Shown: positions 1-8,608 of the stretch, one piece after another
Layout of the letters: each line of letters opens with the position of its first letter
Numbering within the stretch: position 1 is the first letter of the stretch
Origin: Photobacterium profundum
GTDB taxonomy: Bacteria > Pseudomonadota > Gammaproteobacteria > Enterobacterales > Vibrionaceae
Assembly (NCBI RefSeq): GCF_003026285.1
Contig: NZ_PYOD01000002.1
Span: forward strand, 124,001-188,000
DNA length: 64,000 nt
Reading direction: 5' to 3'
Notes under the pieces: model-generated
What the model was told of the DNA's origin: nothing
Databases searched by the model: none
Seen by the model: only the letters and a program-made list of their open reading frames with translations
Made by a program: the position numbers and the translations under genes

Positions 1-836
<836 letters not shown>

Positions 837-900
837 TTATTGTTATTCTACTACCATAATAATAGTCACTTCACAGGGATAGTTAAGATAAGGATGTAAA

Positions 901-1659
901 ATGAAAGGATTTTTTTCTATATCAACCGCAATAATGTTAAGTTGTGCCAGTTTTCAAGCGTCATCTGAAACAATTAATTATTATGTTATCGCTAAACAAG
1001 CCACTCCGTTCCAAATTGAATCACCAGATAAAACACACAAAGGAATAGTGACAGATATTGTAAAAGCGGTATTTAACGGCAGTAAATACGATATCGATTA
1101 CCATGTTTACCCTTTTAACCGAATGATATCTTTATTAGAACAAGGTGGCGAAGCGAATTGGATAACCTATGGCAGTCCTAATTGGGGAGGCGTTCAAGCC
1201 GAAAACCTATCGGAGATGCCTATTTATAATGTTAAGCATTCACTCGTTACAAGTATGAATAACACATTTGACTTCAACTCGATGAAAGATATGGATGAAA
1301 AAGTTATCGTTCTTCTCCATGGTTTTAATTACCCCCAACTTGTTCCTTACTTTGACAATGGCAACGTCGAGGAATTGAGAGTTAAAGACTACAAAGCAGC
1401 ATTTCGTGTCATTAAAAAACTACCCGGAGAGACGGCTTTTGTTGAAATGCAATCACGTATTAAATACAACCTCAGCCAACAAAATCTGGACACCGACGCC
1501 TATCGAATTCAATCCTTCAGCAGTGTAATTCCAGACTATCCAATTTATCTTGCTTTTGATCCAAAAATGGATGCAGATACACAAGCCTTTATCAATGAAC
1601 GCCTTAAAACATTAAAAAGCACAGGTAAACTCGACGATATAATTCATAACTATATCTAG
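901..1659 (+). CDS. Periplasmic substrate-binding protein, SBP_bac_3-like
   Basis: 252 residues with a signal peptide (cleavage expected near residue 22, after ASFQASS). The rest reads as a single periplasmic binding-protein domain of the family-3 type found in amino-acid ABC transporters and in sensors, with the early motif YVIAKQATPFQIESPD and later KGIVTDIVKAVF. No ABC permease or ATPase is adjacent. The neighbour is a divergent sensor kinase 79 bp away, so a sensory or orphan binding role is as likely as transport. A terminator follows 20 bp after the stop. Ligand unknown. Confidence 0.8.
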   Translation: MKGFFSISTAIMLSCASFQASSETINYYVIAKQATPFQIESPDKTHKGIVTDIVKAVFNGSKYDIDYHVYPFNRMISLLEQGGEANWITYGSPNWGGVQAENLSEMPIYNVKHSLVTSMNNTFDFNSMKDMDEKVIVLLHGFNYPQLVPYFDNGNVEELRVKDYKAAFRVIKKLPGETAFVEMQSRIKYNLSQQNLDTDAYRIQSFSSVIPDYPIYLAFDPKMDADTQAFINERLKTLKSTGKLDDIIHNYI

Positions 1660-1680
1660 CGACTAAGACAAAACCTCCCA

Positions 1681-1710
1681 AACCTCAGTAAAATAGCTGA
1701 GGTTTTTTAA
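1681..1710 (+). terminator. Rho-independent terminator after the binding-protein gene
   Basis: Perfect 8-bp stem AACCTCAG / CTGAGGTT with an 8-base loop followed by a T run; it lies 20 bp after the stop of the 901-1659 gene. Confidence 0.85.
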
Positions 1711-1719
1711 TTGACACTA

Positions 1720-1980
1720 TACCCAAGCTACCTCAAGATGCAGGATTCAGAGTGATCTCAGCGTATTTAATTCAAGGAAAATGTGTGTAGGAATGGCATT
1801 CCCTTTCAAAAACATTTGACACAGAAGTAGATACGCTGAATCACTCCGAAGGGCGAGTTTTGTTGGGCTCAATGCGGTGTTACTTATTTTCAACGTAGAA
1901 CGACTAGGTCTATAAATAAGTGCCTTGCCTAGAGCCCAACAAATTCTCGCTGAAACGAGCATCTTGAGGTAACTTGGGTA
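1720..1980. mobile_element. Family A inverted-repeat element (MITE-like), full copy 1
   Basis: A 261-bp element with imperfect terminal inverted repeats (TACCCAAGCTACCTCAAG at the left, CTTGAGGTAACTTGGGTA at the right), flanked by TA on both sides (1718-1719 and 1981-1982), which fits a TA target duplication. Internally it holds further inverted repeats: GAGTGATCTCAGCGTAT near 1751 pairs with a matching arm near 1830, and GTTGGGCTC near 1863 pairs with GAGCCCAAC near 1932. It encodes nothing credible; the open frame on the minus strand is a by-product. A second copy of the same length lies at 38824-39084 and fragments occur elsewhere. The mobilising transposase is unknown and not in the window. 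Confidence 0.85.
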
Positions 1981-2063
1981 TATTACTTAAGTAAGGCATG
2001 ATGGTTCAGCATCTCGAATAAAGTAATGGTCAGAACGCTGTTTCGGAAGGGAACAAAGAAATA

Positions 2064-2642
2064 ATGACGAATTTTTTTTCATATAATCCATTGAAAATAA
2101 AGTATAAAGCACTATTTTTATTACTATTCCTTCAAACAACACATGTCGCTTATGCTAATCAGTATATCTCAGAATTAAAGTTACTCAACTACACCGACTC
2201 TTATGGGAATGTATCTTTAAGAAATGCAAAAAACCTTACTCTGCCAGATCCAATGCTTGTAACTGGCAATCTTGATTTAGAAAATAGTCGTATTCAACGT
2301 TTGCCAAAAAAGTTGACGGTTACAGGTAGTCTAAATTTAGCTTATAGCGACGTTACCGAACTACCAAGGCTTTTGAATGTGGGTGGACATATAAATCTTG
2401 CTCATTCGAAAATTACTAACCTCACAAACGGGTTACAGGTAAAAAGTGATTTAAGCTTAATGGGAACCCAACTGACCACTCTCCCTCCCTATTTGTATGT
2501 TGGTGGCAATTTATACCTTGCAAATACAGCAATAAAAGAACTTTCCACTTTCCTCGTTGTAGAAGGTAATGTTTATTTAGGAGGGGCACCCGTGCAATCC
2601 ATTCCAGAAAAAGCAACTATTCGCGGTAATATCTACCAATAA
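2064..2642 (+). CDS. Secreted protein of 20-residue leucine-rich-like repeats
   Basis: 192 residues with an N-terminal signal peptide (cleavage expected after AYA, about residue 31). After a 30-residue lead-in the mature part is six and a half tandem repeats of exactly 20 residues, consensus LPxxLxVxGxLxLxxTxIxx (LPDPMLVTGNLDLENSRIQR is the first). The spacing suggests a beta-solenoid or leucine-rich-repeat fold. No membrane anchor, lipobox or catalytic motif is visible, so a periplasmic or secreted binding or structural role is plausible but unproven. It stands alone between a family A element and a long gap, and a GGGAAC/AAAGAAA stretch precedes the ATG. Confidence 0.75.
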   Translation: MTNFFSYNPLKIKYKALFLLLFLQTTHVAYANQYISELKLLNYTDSYGNVSLRNAKNLTLPDPMLVTGNLDLENSRIQRLPKKLTVTGSLNLAYSDVTELPRLLNVGGHINLAHSKITNLTNGLQVKSDLSLMGTQLTTLPPYLYVGGNLYLANTAIKELSTFLVVEGNVYLGGAPVQSIPEKATIRGNIYQ

Positions 2643-2782
2643 TCATTTTCAGTCTTATAAATAATAAATCATCAAAAACAATAGCAAACGATTGCTTTTA
2701 TTTAAAAGGGTAATATCACGACTAATTATATTTAAATAAGGCATTTAACTAGATTTAAAATAATAGATTGGAAGGTTTTAGT

Positions 2783-2860
2783 TAGCCAGAAACATGATTA
2801 CTTAATCTTATTGCCTCTGGCTACTCGGGTACTGAAAGCTATCGGGGCACAACTTTCAGC
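2783..2860. repeat. Two adjacent hairpins
   Basis: TAGCCAGA (2783-2790) pairs with TCTGGCTA (2816-2823), and CTGAAAG near 2835 pairs with CTTTCAG near 2855. They lie downstream of the candidate small ORF at 2905-2973 on the minus strand and may be the structured 3' part of its transcript. No T run follows, so terminator function is not supported. Confidence 0.4.
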
Positions 2861-2904
2861 TGATTGGCAGCAAGCCAAATCTAACGCTCAAGCGCTTGTT
2901 TTAT

Positions 2905-2973
2905 TTATTTAATCTGTGTTTTAGTCGTTTGGTTTTTGTAGTAAAACCACTTACGACGATTTTGAGTTTTCAT
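2905..2973 (-). CDS. Candidate 22-residue basic small protein
   Basis: On the minus strand ATG at 2973 opens a 22-codon frame ending TAA. GAGAGG lies six bases upstream, one of the better Shine-Dalgarno sequences in this region. The peptide starts MKTQNRRKWFYYKNQ and is strongly basic and aromatic with no hydrophobic segment. I do not recognise it. The strong ribosome site inside an otherwise empty 970-bp gap is the main evidence; conservation in relatives would be needed to accept it. Confidence 0.35.
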   Translation of the reverse strand: MKTQNRRKWFYYKNQTTKTQIK

Positions 2974-3615
2974 AATATACCTCTCATTATTAACAATGAG
3001 TAAGCTTGATATTACTTATTAATTTAATACCGTTCTCACTCTCTATTTGTTCTACTATACCCAGCGAATTATGACGAACACATTACATACCAGATAAAAG
3101 TAAAACGTTCTCTGAATTCCTATCTAATCGGCATAAATAAAACTAACAAAGTGTAGTTTATTTTTAATGTGCCTAGGAATATAAAGAACAATGAGATATT
3201 TTCGTGGGAGTTATGTTCAGAAGTTACCTTATTTGAATGGAGTAAGGTTAACCAAGTTTTCTATCTTTTTCACCATACGATTTATATCTTCAAAACCAAT
3301 ATAAGAGGATTTTTAGTTTTTTACAAGCATCTATTGAATATATTTTGAGATAAAGATCACAATTGAGTGTACTAACACCGTAACATTAAGTTTACTTTTG
3401 TGCATAAACCCTTACTTACCAATGAATATCTTGTTTGAGATTTTATAAAATATTTCATTCAAAGTGACATTCAGATCAAACAATTACACTATCTGCAAAA
3501 CAAGTAAGCCAATGATTAATAATCAAAAATTAACCATATGAGAGAAAGCACTAAAACTTGACATGGTTTCACATTTTGTTAACATATTATTGTGTTTTGC
3601 TGAGAGGTCAGGAAA
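2974..3615. other. Intergenic region, AT-rich
   Basis: About 640 bp without a credible gene. A 37-codon frame at 3191-3304 has no good ribosome site. Close to the next gene, TTGACA near 3559 could be a -35 element for the SRPBCC gene at 3616, with an AT-rich -10 region (ACATAT/TATTAT) after it. Confidence 0.4.
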
Positions 3616-4059
3616 ATGGGAATTCACACCATCACATTAGAGCAAACCGCTAATGTGCCGAAAAAAATTCTATTTCACCTACTCTCTGATCATGAAAAAT
3701 TAGGTCGTTTTTTTTATGCTGATTTTTCTTTAGTTAGACAAGGAAAGCCAGATACCAACGGAATTGGTGCTGTCAGAGAAGTGACTACAGGCCCTTTTAG
3801 GTTCCAAGAACAGATAATCGATTACAAAGAAAATGAGCACCTCCATTGCAAAATCATAAACGGAGGTCCAATTAAAGAACACGGTAGTTGGATTCGTTTT
3901 CAAAGCATCAACGCAACTCAAAGTCTTATCCATTATCGTATAAAGTTCTCCCCTAAGATCAGCGGCACTGGCTGGCTTATTAAGTACCTGATTGAAAAAG
4001 ATGTACGAAAAGCATTGTCGACAATTGCTCAACAGAGTGAATCCGAATGGAAGCGTTAA
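3616..4059 (+). CDS. SRPBCC-family (START-like) protein
   Basis: 147 residues. The N-terminus (LEQTANVPKKILFHLLSDHEKLGRFF), the central GIGAVREVTTGPFRFQEQI and the C-terminal helix are typical of the SRPBCC / polyketide cyclase-like fold, a hydrophobic-ligand-binding cup. No signal peptide, so cytoplasmic. AGAGGTCAGGAAA precedes the ATG. It is monocistronic, with a terminator 37 bp downstream. Ligand and role unknown. Confidence 0.75.
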   Translation: MGIHTITLEQTANVPKKILFHLLSDHEKLGRFFYADFSLVRQGKPDTNGIGAVREVTTGPFRFQEQIIDYKENEHLHCKIINGGPIKEHGSWIRFQSINATQSLIHYRIKFSPKISGTGWLIKYLIEKDVRKALSTIAQQSESEWKR

Positions 4060-4095
4060 CTAAGGTCAATTGCTCTTCAACATACCCTCGTAATC

Positions 4096-4128
4096 AGCAA
4101 GTTTGATCAACCTCTAACTTGCTTTTTC
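4096..4128 (+). terminator. Rho-independent terminator after the SRPBCC gene
   Basis: AGCAAGTT / AACTTGCT stem of 8 bp with a 12-base loop, followed by TTTTTCTT. Confidence 0.75.
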
Positions 4129-4360
4129 TTCCTGCTCTGTTCATTGAGTATTCATTACTTAACGTTAGACCCCTTCAAACTCTTATCAATACATCATATT
4201 GAAATATAAGCATGTCTATTATATTCCTATGTTATCTGATGCTGAAAAAGAGTTGTTAGTGAATAAATATCGAACAGAATATTGATCTACTCGATATCAC
4301 TTCAGATATGAAGCAGGTCTAATAAATACAGCAGATTACAATTACTCAGGATAGTGATAA

Positions 4361-4900
4361 ATGAGACAACAGCCTCTACTTACAACTGAAAGATTGGTTT
4401 TACGCCCTTTAGAGCTATCAGACGCACCAAAAATTCAACAATTAGCAGGCGACCCCAGTATAGCGAATGGTACGATCAACGTTCCACACCCCTATGATGA
4501 TGGTGTTGCAGGACAATGGATTGGTAAAAATATTGCCGGGTGGCAAAGCAAAAAATCTGCAATTTTTGCGATCACGCTTAAATCTAACAACCAACTCGTT
4601 GGTTGCATAGGCCTACACAATATAGAAGGTGAAACTGCACAATTAGGTTTTTGGATTGGAGTACCCTATTGGGGCAAAGGGTATTGTACTGAAGCATCTG
4701 CACGTATTGCCGAGTTTGGCTTTAAACGGCTAAACCTTCAGCTGCTTTATGCGCGCCACCTCAGTCGTGATTCAGCCCCAGGTAAAGTCATGCAAAAAAT
4801 AGGCATGCGCCATATAACGACCAAAAACGATGCTGCCCGAGTCAATATGATTACTGAAAATGTCGAATACTATGAGTTAGGCGTGCTCGTAGAAGCGTAA
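4361..4900 (+). CDS. GNAT acetyltransferase, RimJ/RimL-like
   Basis: 179 residues covering one GNAT domain: TERLVLRPLELSDA at the start, LGFWIGVPYWGKGYCTEA as the acetyl-CoA-binding motif A (about residues 96-113), and LYARHLSRDSAPGKVMQKIGM, the strand-helix that follows it. This layout matches the RimJ/RimL-type enzymes that acetylate N-terminal or small-molecule amines. Convergent with the second GNAT gene at 4966. Substrate cannot be told from sequence. Confidence 0.85.
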   Translation: MRQQPLLTTERLVLRPLELSDAPKIQQLAGDPSIANGTINVPHPYDDGVAGQWIGKNIAGWQSKKSAIFAITLKSNNQLVGCIGLHNIEGETAQLGFWIGVPYWGKGYCTEASARIAEFGFKRLNLQLLYARHLSRDSAPGKVMQKIGMRHITTKNDAARVNMITENVEYYELGVLVEA

Positions 4901-4965
4901 TGTACGAACGAAACTGCATAAGGTTCTTCATTCTCAGTGGTTGACTACAGAGCAAGTCTCTACAG

Positions 4966-5457
4966 CTACTTTTTGACTCTTGCCATTTGATACACGTTAA
5001 CATAGCACCCATTACGAAATGCATAATTAACTGATTCACCTTCTATCACGAAACCATGCTTTTCATATAAGGCGATAGCAGAGTGATTATCAGTATAAAC
5101 TGTTAGTTCAATACGCTGTACATTAAGCCAGTTTTCAGCAAGATCGATAATCTCACTAAGCAATTGGCTACCTATTCCTTGTTTTTGGTAATCATCATGT
5201 ACAGCCATACCAAATGAAGCAACATGCCTGCGTCTCGCATTCTGACAGACTTCAAAGCCTAGCTGCCCCACAATGACGCCTTCTTTCTCGGCAACCAATG
5301 AATGCACACCCGAAGGTAAATCACTTAGGCGCTTATTCCATGCATCAAGCGAAGGCAACGGTAATTGAAGTGTTCCACTATAAGCATTCTTTCCTGCGTA
5401 CAGATTTTTAACTTGCTCAATATCTTTCGATTCAAGATGGCGCACTATCACTTCCAT
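4966..5457 (-). CDS. aaaT: L-amino acid N-acetyltransferase, AaaT (YhhY)-like
   Basis: 163 residues, full length for this family. Recognisable YhhY features include the N-terminal IVRHLESKDIEQVKNLYA, NTLQLP-like GTLQLPLPS, RRRHVASFGMAVHDDYQKQGIG (acetyl-CoA motif) and RIELTVYTDNHSAIALYEKHGF, ending with VNVYQMARVKK. E. coli AaaT acetylates L-phenylalanine and L-methionine. Cytoplasmic. It is convergent with the unrelated GNAT gene at 4361 and divergent from lhgO. Confidence is high for family, moderate for the exact substrate. Confidence 0.82.
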   Translation of the reverse strand: MEVIVRHLESKDIEQVKNLYAGKNAYSGTLQLPLPSLDAWNKRLSDLPSGVHSLVAEKEGVIVGQLGFEVCQNARRRHVASFGMAVHDDYQKQGIGSQLLSEIIDLAENWLNVQRIELTVYTDNHSAIALYEKHGFVIEGESVNYAFRNGCYVNVYQMARVKK

Positions 5458-5689
5458 ACGAACTCCCTGTTCATTTAGTTTCTTTTAAAATCGCATTAAC
5501 ATGGCATTTAAGCAATAAAAAACAATTATCTATATCAAAGGTACCTGACTTATTGCAACTTACAGCGACTAACTAAAGGAGCCTTGTTGGTGAACATTTA
5601 TCTCTTATTTTTAGCTCAGCACACAGTTATACCCATCCGCTTCTTCTAACATGGTATAAACCCATTTCAATATGCTAAAAGGACTTTGC

Positions 5690-6883
5690 ATGGTTCATTG
5701 TGATTATTTGATCATTGGTGCAGGAATTATCGGGCTAAGCACCGCGTGGGAGCTACAAAAACGCTACCCCGAGAGTCAAATCATTGTGGTCGAAAAAGAG
5801 ATGACACCGGCTTATCACCAAACAGGTCACAATAGTGGAGTGATACATGCGGGCATTTACTACACACCCGGTACTTTAAAATCTCAATTTTGTTGCCGTG
5901 GTAATATTGAAATAAAACAATTTTGTGAAAAGTACCAAATTCCCTTTGATGAATGCGGAAAACTACTTGTTGCAACATCCGATGCTGAATTAGAGAGAAT
6001 GGAAGCCCTTGGTGAACGCGCAAGATTAAATGGCATTCAATTTGAAGTTCTTGATAAGCAATCATTAAGAGAGCGTGAGCCAAATATCGAAGGACTAGCG
6101 GCCATTTATGTGCCAACCACTGGTATTGTGAATTATAAAGAAATTTGTGTAAAACTTGTCGAGCTTATTGAACAAGCAGGCGGACAAGTACTCTTCAATC
6201 ATCAGGTTACCTACCTAGATGAGTCTGAGACTGGTGTAACAGTGATAACAAGTAACACAACCTTCCATGCGAACTCTCTGATCGCTTGTGGTGGATTAAC
6301 AGCAGATAGGCTGGTTCGAATGCTGGGTGATGAGCCAAATTTCCAAATTGTGCCATTCAGAGGAGATTATTATCAATTACCTAAGCAGCATAATAACTTA
6401 ATCCACCACCTAATCTATCCAATACCCGATCCTGAGTTACCCTTTCTTGGCGTACATTTAACTCGAATGATTGATGGTAGCGTAACTGTTGGCCCTAATG
6501 CTGTTATTAACTTCTCTCGTGAACACTACGACAAGCATCATATTCACCTAAAAGACTGTGCTGAAATGATTACCTATCCCGGGTTTCGTAAAGTCATTCG
6601 CCAACACTTTTACTCTGCGTTGATCGAATTGAAAAATAGTGTGTGGAAATCTGGATATCTACAACTTGTTCAAAAATATTGCCCGACACTTCGTCGCGAT
6701 GATTTACTTCCCTACCCTTCAGGTATTCGTGCTCAGGCAGTTAACCAGGAAGGTGAGTTAATAGACGATTTTCTATTTCATCGTACTAAACATTGTTTAA
6801 TTGTTTGTAATGCACCTTCACCTGCTGCAACATCCTGCTTCCCTATCGCGGATTATATTGTTGACCAATTGAATGTTAGCTAA
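5690..6883 (+). CDS. lhgO: L-2-hydroxyglutarate oxidase (LhgO-like FAD enzyme)
   Basis: 397 residues from the ATG at 5690, chosen over the in-frame ATG at 5672 because AAAAGGA sits six bases before it. The N-terminus has the FAD dinucleotide-binding motif DYLIIGAGIIGLSTAWEL, then QTGHNSGVIHAGIYY and PGTLKSQFC, which are hallmarks of the L-2-hydroxyglutarate oxidase group within the DAO family. PFRGDYYQLP and SGIRAQAV follow further on. It oxidises L-2-hydroxyglutarate to 2-oxoglutarate, feeding electrons to the respiratory chain at the membrane. Transcribed alone; an inverted repeat follows the stop. Confidence 0.88.
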   Translation: MVHCDYLIIGAGIIGLSTAWELQKRYPESQIIVVEKEMTPAYHQTGHNSGVIHAGIYYTPGTLKSQFCCRGNIEIKQFCEKYQIPFDECGKLLVATSDAELERMEALGERARLNGIQFEVLDKQSLREREPNIEGLAAIYVPTTGIVNYKEICVKLVELIEQAGGQVLFNHQVTYLDESETGVTVITSNTTFHANSLIACGGLTADRLVRMLGDEPNFQIVPFRGDYYQLPKQHNNLIHHLIYPIPDPELPFLGVHLTRMIDGSVTVGPNAVINFSREHYDKHHIHLKDCAEMITYPGFRKVIRQHFYSALIELKNSVWKSGYLQLVQKYCPTLRRDDLLPYPSGIRAQAVNQEGELIDDFLFHRTKHCLIVCNAPSPAATSCFPIADYIVDQLNVS

Positions 6884-6905
6884 GATTCATATTAACCACA
6901 TAAAC

Positions 6906-6952
6906 TTCGTCTTATAAAAAACCATCTTTATTTCTTTATTTTATAAGACGAA
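6906..6952. terminator. Long inverted repeat, probable terminator of lhgO
   Basis: A perfect 14-bp stem starting TTCGTCTTATAAAA with a 19-base AT-rich loop, 22 bp after the lhgO stop. There is no T run after it, but the stem end itself is AT-rich. Confidence 0.55.
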
Positions 6953-7368
6953 CCTTCAACAAGGCTAATATTTAAAAACAATAACGCCAATACAGATAGA
7001 ACATTTTGATATATTGAATCACATTTAAGAAATCAAGCATTAAATAAAATTCAATCATTAAAACTGATCCAACTTGAAAAACCCCCGTACAATTATTGCT
7101 AGGTACTATACTGATATCAGTAGTGAAGTAACAAACCAAAGACATATAAGCCTTGATACTTGGCTATATAAGGAAATAAACAGAAGGTTTACTTTCACTA
7201 ACATGAGAACTCAGTTTTATCATTGCAATCTAACATACTGTAATAATAGAAATTTAGATTTATTATTATTATTTTGAAATATTTTTTATGAAGGACAGGT
7301 CTTATAAGGTGATGTGAATACAAACTCTTATAAAAATGGCAATATAGCCAAACGATGAGGTGAGGATT
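6953..7368. other. Intergenic region without recognised gene
   Basis: AT-rich DNA. A TTG-initiated frame of 67 codons at 7074-7277 lacks a ribosome site and any recognisable composition, so I do not call it. The last part carries the promoter and the GAGGTGAGG ribosome site of the next gene. Confidence 0.4.
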
Positions 7369-7677
7369 ATGTCTAGCTTGAAAGTAATTACAGCAACAGC
7401 AGTGATTTTAATGTCTACTTCCGTATTAGCAGATATTCGAGTCGCAGATACACACAATGGTGCGTGGATCACCGTAACTGAAAATGGCGCTCCAGCTGCT
7501 AATGCTTCAGTATCTGTAGCCAACGTGCCTCAACAAAAACAAAGCTACCAAACAGATGAAAATGGTCGTGTATTTATTCCATTAACATTAGAAAATTCAC
7601 GTTCAGTAAAATACAAAGCAACCACAGAAACTGGTAAAAAATCATCACGTTTCGCCTTCCACTCTACAAATAAGTAA
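7369..7677 (+). CDS. Small secreted protein with a transthyretin/CarboxypepD-reg-like fold
   Basis: 102 residues from the ATG at 7369; GAGGTGAGG lies just upstream, and the GTG at 7360 is part of that site. A signal peptide (cleavage after SVLA, residue 21) precedes a single small domain with VADTHNGAWITVTENGAPA..ASV and QTDENGRVFIPL. That pattern, variable-gene segment then DENGRVFIPL, resembles carboxypeptidase regulatory/CnaB-like beta sandwiches. Likely periplasmic, function unknown. A strong terminator follows. Confidence 0.65.
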   Translation: MSSLKVITATAVILMSTSVLADIRVADTHNGAWITVTENGAPAANASVSVANVPQQKQSYQTDENGRVFIPLTLENSRSVKYKATTETGKKSSRFAFHSTNK

Positions 7678-7694
7678 GTGGTCATAAAATTTTT

Positions 7695-7722
7695 AAGTCC
7701 TGATTAATTCGGGACTTTTTCT
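7695..7722 (+). terminator. Rho-independent terminator
   Basis: AAGTCC / GGACTT stem with TTTTTCTTTTT after it, 18 bp downstream of the secreted-protein gene. Confidence 0.8.
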
Positions 7723-7731
7723 TTTTATGTA

Positions 7732-7794
7732 TATCCAAGTTGCCTCAATATGCTCGTTTCAGCGAGAATCCTACATATTGAGGTGACTTGGGTA
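7732..7794. mobile_element. Family A short derivative (63 bp palindrome)
   Basis: Both family A termini are present with almost the whole interior missing: TATCCAAGTTGCCTCAATATG and its near-complement ending GACTTGGGTA, flanked by TA (7730-7731, 7795-7796). The middle keeps CTCGTTTCAGCGAGAAT from the right end. It lies against the 3' end of the 7798-8376 gene and can form one long hairpin, so it may now act as that gene's 3' RNA structure. Confidence 0.75.
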
Positions 7795-7797
7795 TAT

Positions 7798-8376
7798 CTA
7801 TTTATCGGTAAATTCATCATGGCTTTTTCTATCATAATCACGACGATTTAAATCTCTGGATAAAACGAGCCCAAGCCCAATCACCTGCAAAAACAACGCC
7901 AAACTTCTAAGCTGTGATATATATTCCATCTCACTTGTATAACTATCAATCAACTCCAAGTTATCTAGATACAGCTGATTTATTTTTTCTCTTTGCTCAA
8001 ATTGAACATTATTTATCTTGCCCATCAAATTAGGCAGTTCAGTAATAGATAATGATACAACCTCTTCACCTAACCAATATTTTAAGTCTTTCATTATTTG
8101 ATTTTTGATTTCAGGGATTAATGGTTTACTCATATATTCACTATTTGCAAGAAGCTCTAACACATGTTCTTTTTTACGCTCTACCGTTTCAACTTGTTGC
8201 CAAATTAATGTAATTAATTTGTTATTACTTGCTTGCTGTTGAATCTGACTATTTATTTGTCGTGTTGAATCATCTATGTAAAAGTTGGTCATCAGAGCTG
8301 AAACTACATTGAGTAATAAACCAATTCCAACCAATGTCCATGTTGGTATTCGCCATGCCATTTTCAAATTGCTCAT
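7798..8376 (-). CDS. Two-TM membrane protein of unknown function
   Basis: 192 residues. A membrane segment at about 13-35 (TLVGIGLLLNVVSALMT) and another at about 160-175 (LALFLQVIGLGLVL) bracket about 120 polar residues rich in Q, E, K and L that look helical or coiled-coil (NSQIQQQASNNKLITLIWQQVETVERKKEHV). The layout recalls a receptor-like periplasmic helical bundle, but no signalling domain follows. I do not recognise the family. Its stop codon lies four bases from a family A element. Confidence 0.6.
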   Translation of the reverse strand: MSNLKMAWRIPTWTLVGIGLLLNVVSALMTNFYIDDSTRQINSQIQQQASNNKLITLIWQQVETVERKKEHVLELLANSEYMSKPLIPEIKNQIMKDLKYWLGEEVVSLSITELPNLMGKINNVQFEQREKINQLYLDNLELIDSYTSEMEYISQLRSLALFLQVIGLGLVLSRDLNRRDYDRKSHDEFTDK

Positions 8377-8608
8377 CCTTTATCACTTGCTTCATTGGCT
8401 AAGTTGTACATTAAGTATGGCAAAAAAATACTCTTCTTTTTCATTTCCAGTTACGTAATTACCGTTCTAAAAACAAATCGTTCGCTGTGACTTCGATAGC
8501 ACTGCAAATTTGGTTGTTTTTACTAGACTTAATAACAACCTGAAAGCCTTATCAGCATAAAAAAATACCATTTGCAGTTCACGTAACTTTAAAACAACGA
8601 TTTCTTGT

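Noticed and set aside
1747-1962. 71-codon open frame on the minus strand
   Set aside because: It lies wholly within a family A inverted-repeat element, and parts of it recur with the fragment copies, so it is not a gene.
3191-3304. 37-codon frame starting MRYFRG
   Set aside because: No usable ribosome site and no recognisable features; likely chance.
7074-7277. 67-codon TTG-initiated frame
   Set aside because: No Shine-Dalgarno, AT-driven open frame, no recognisable protein features.
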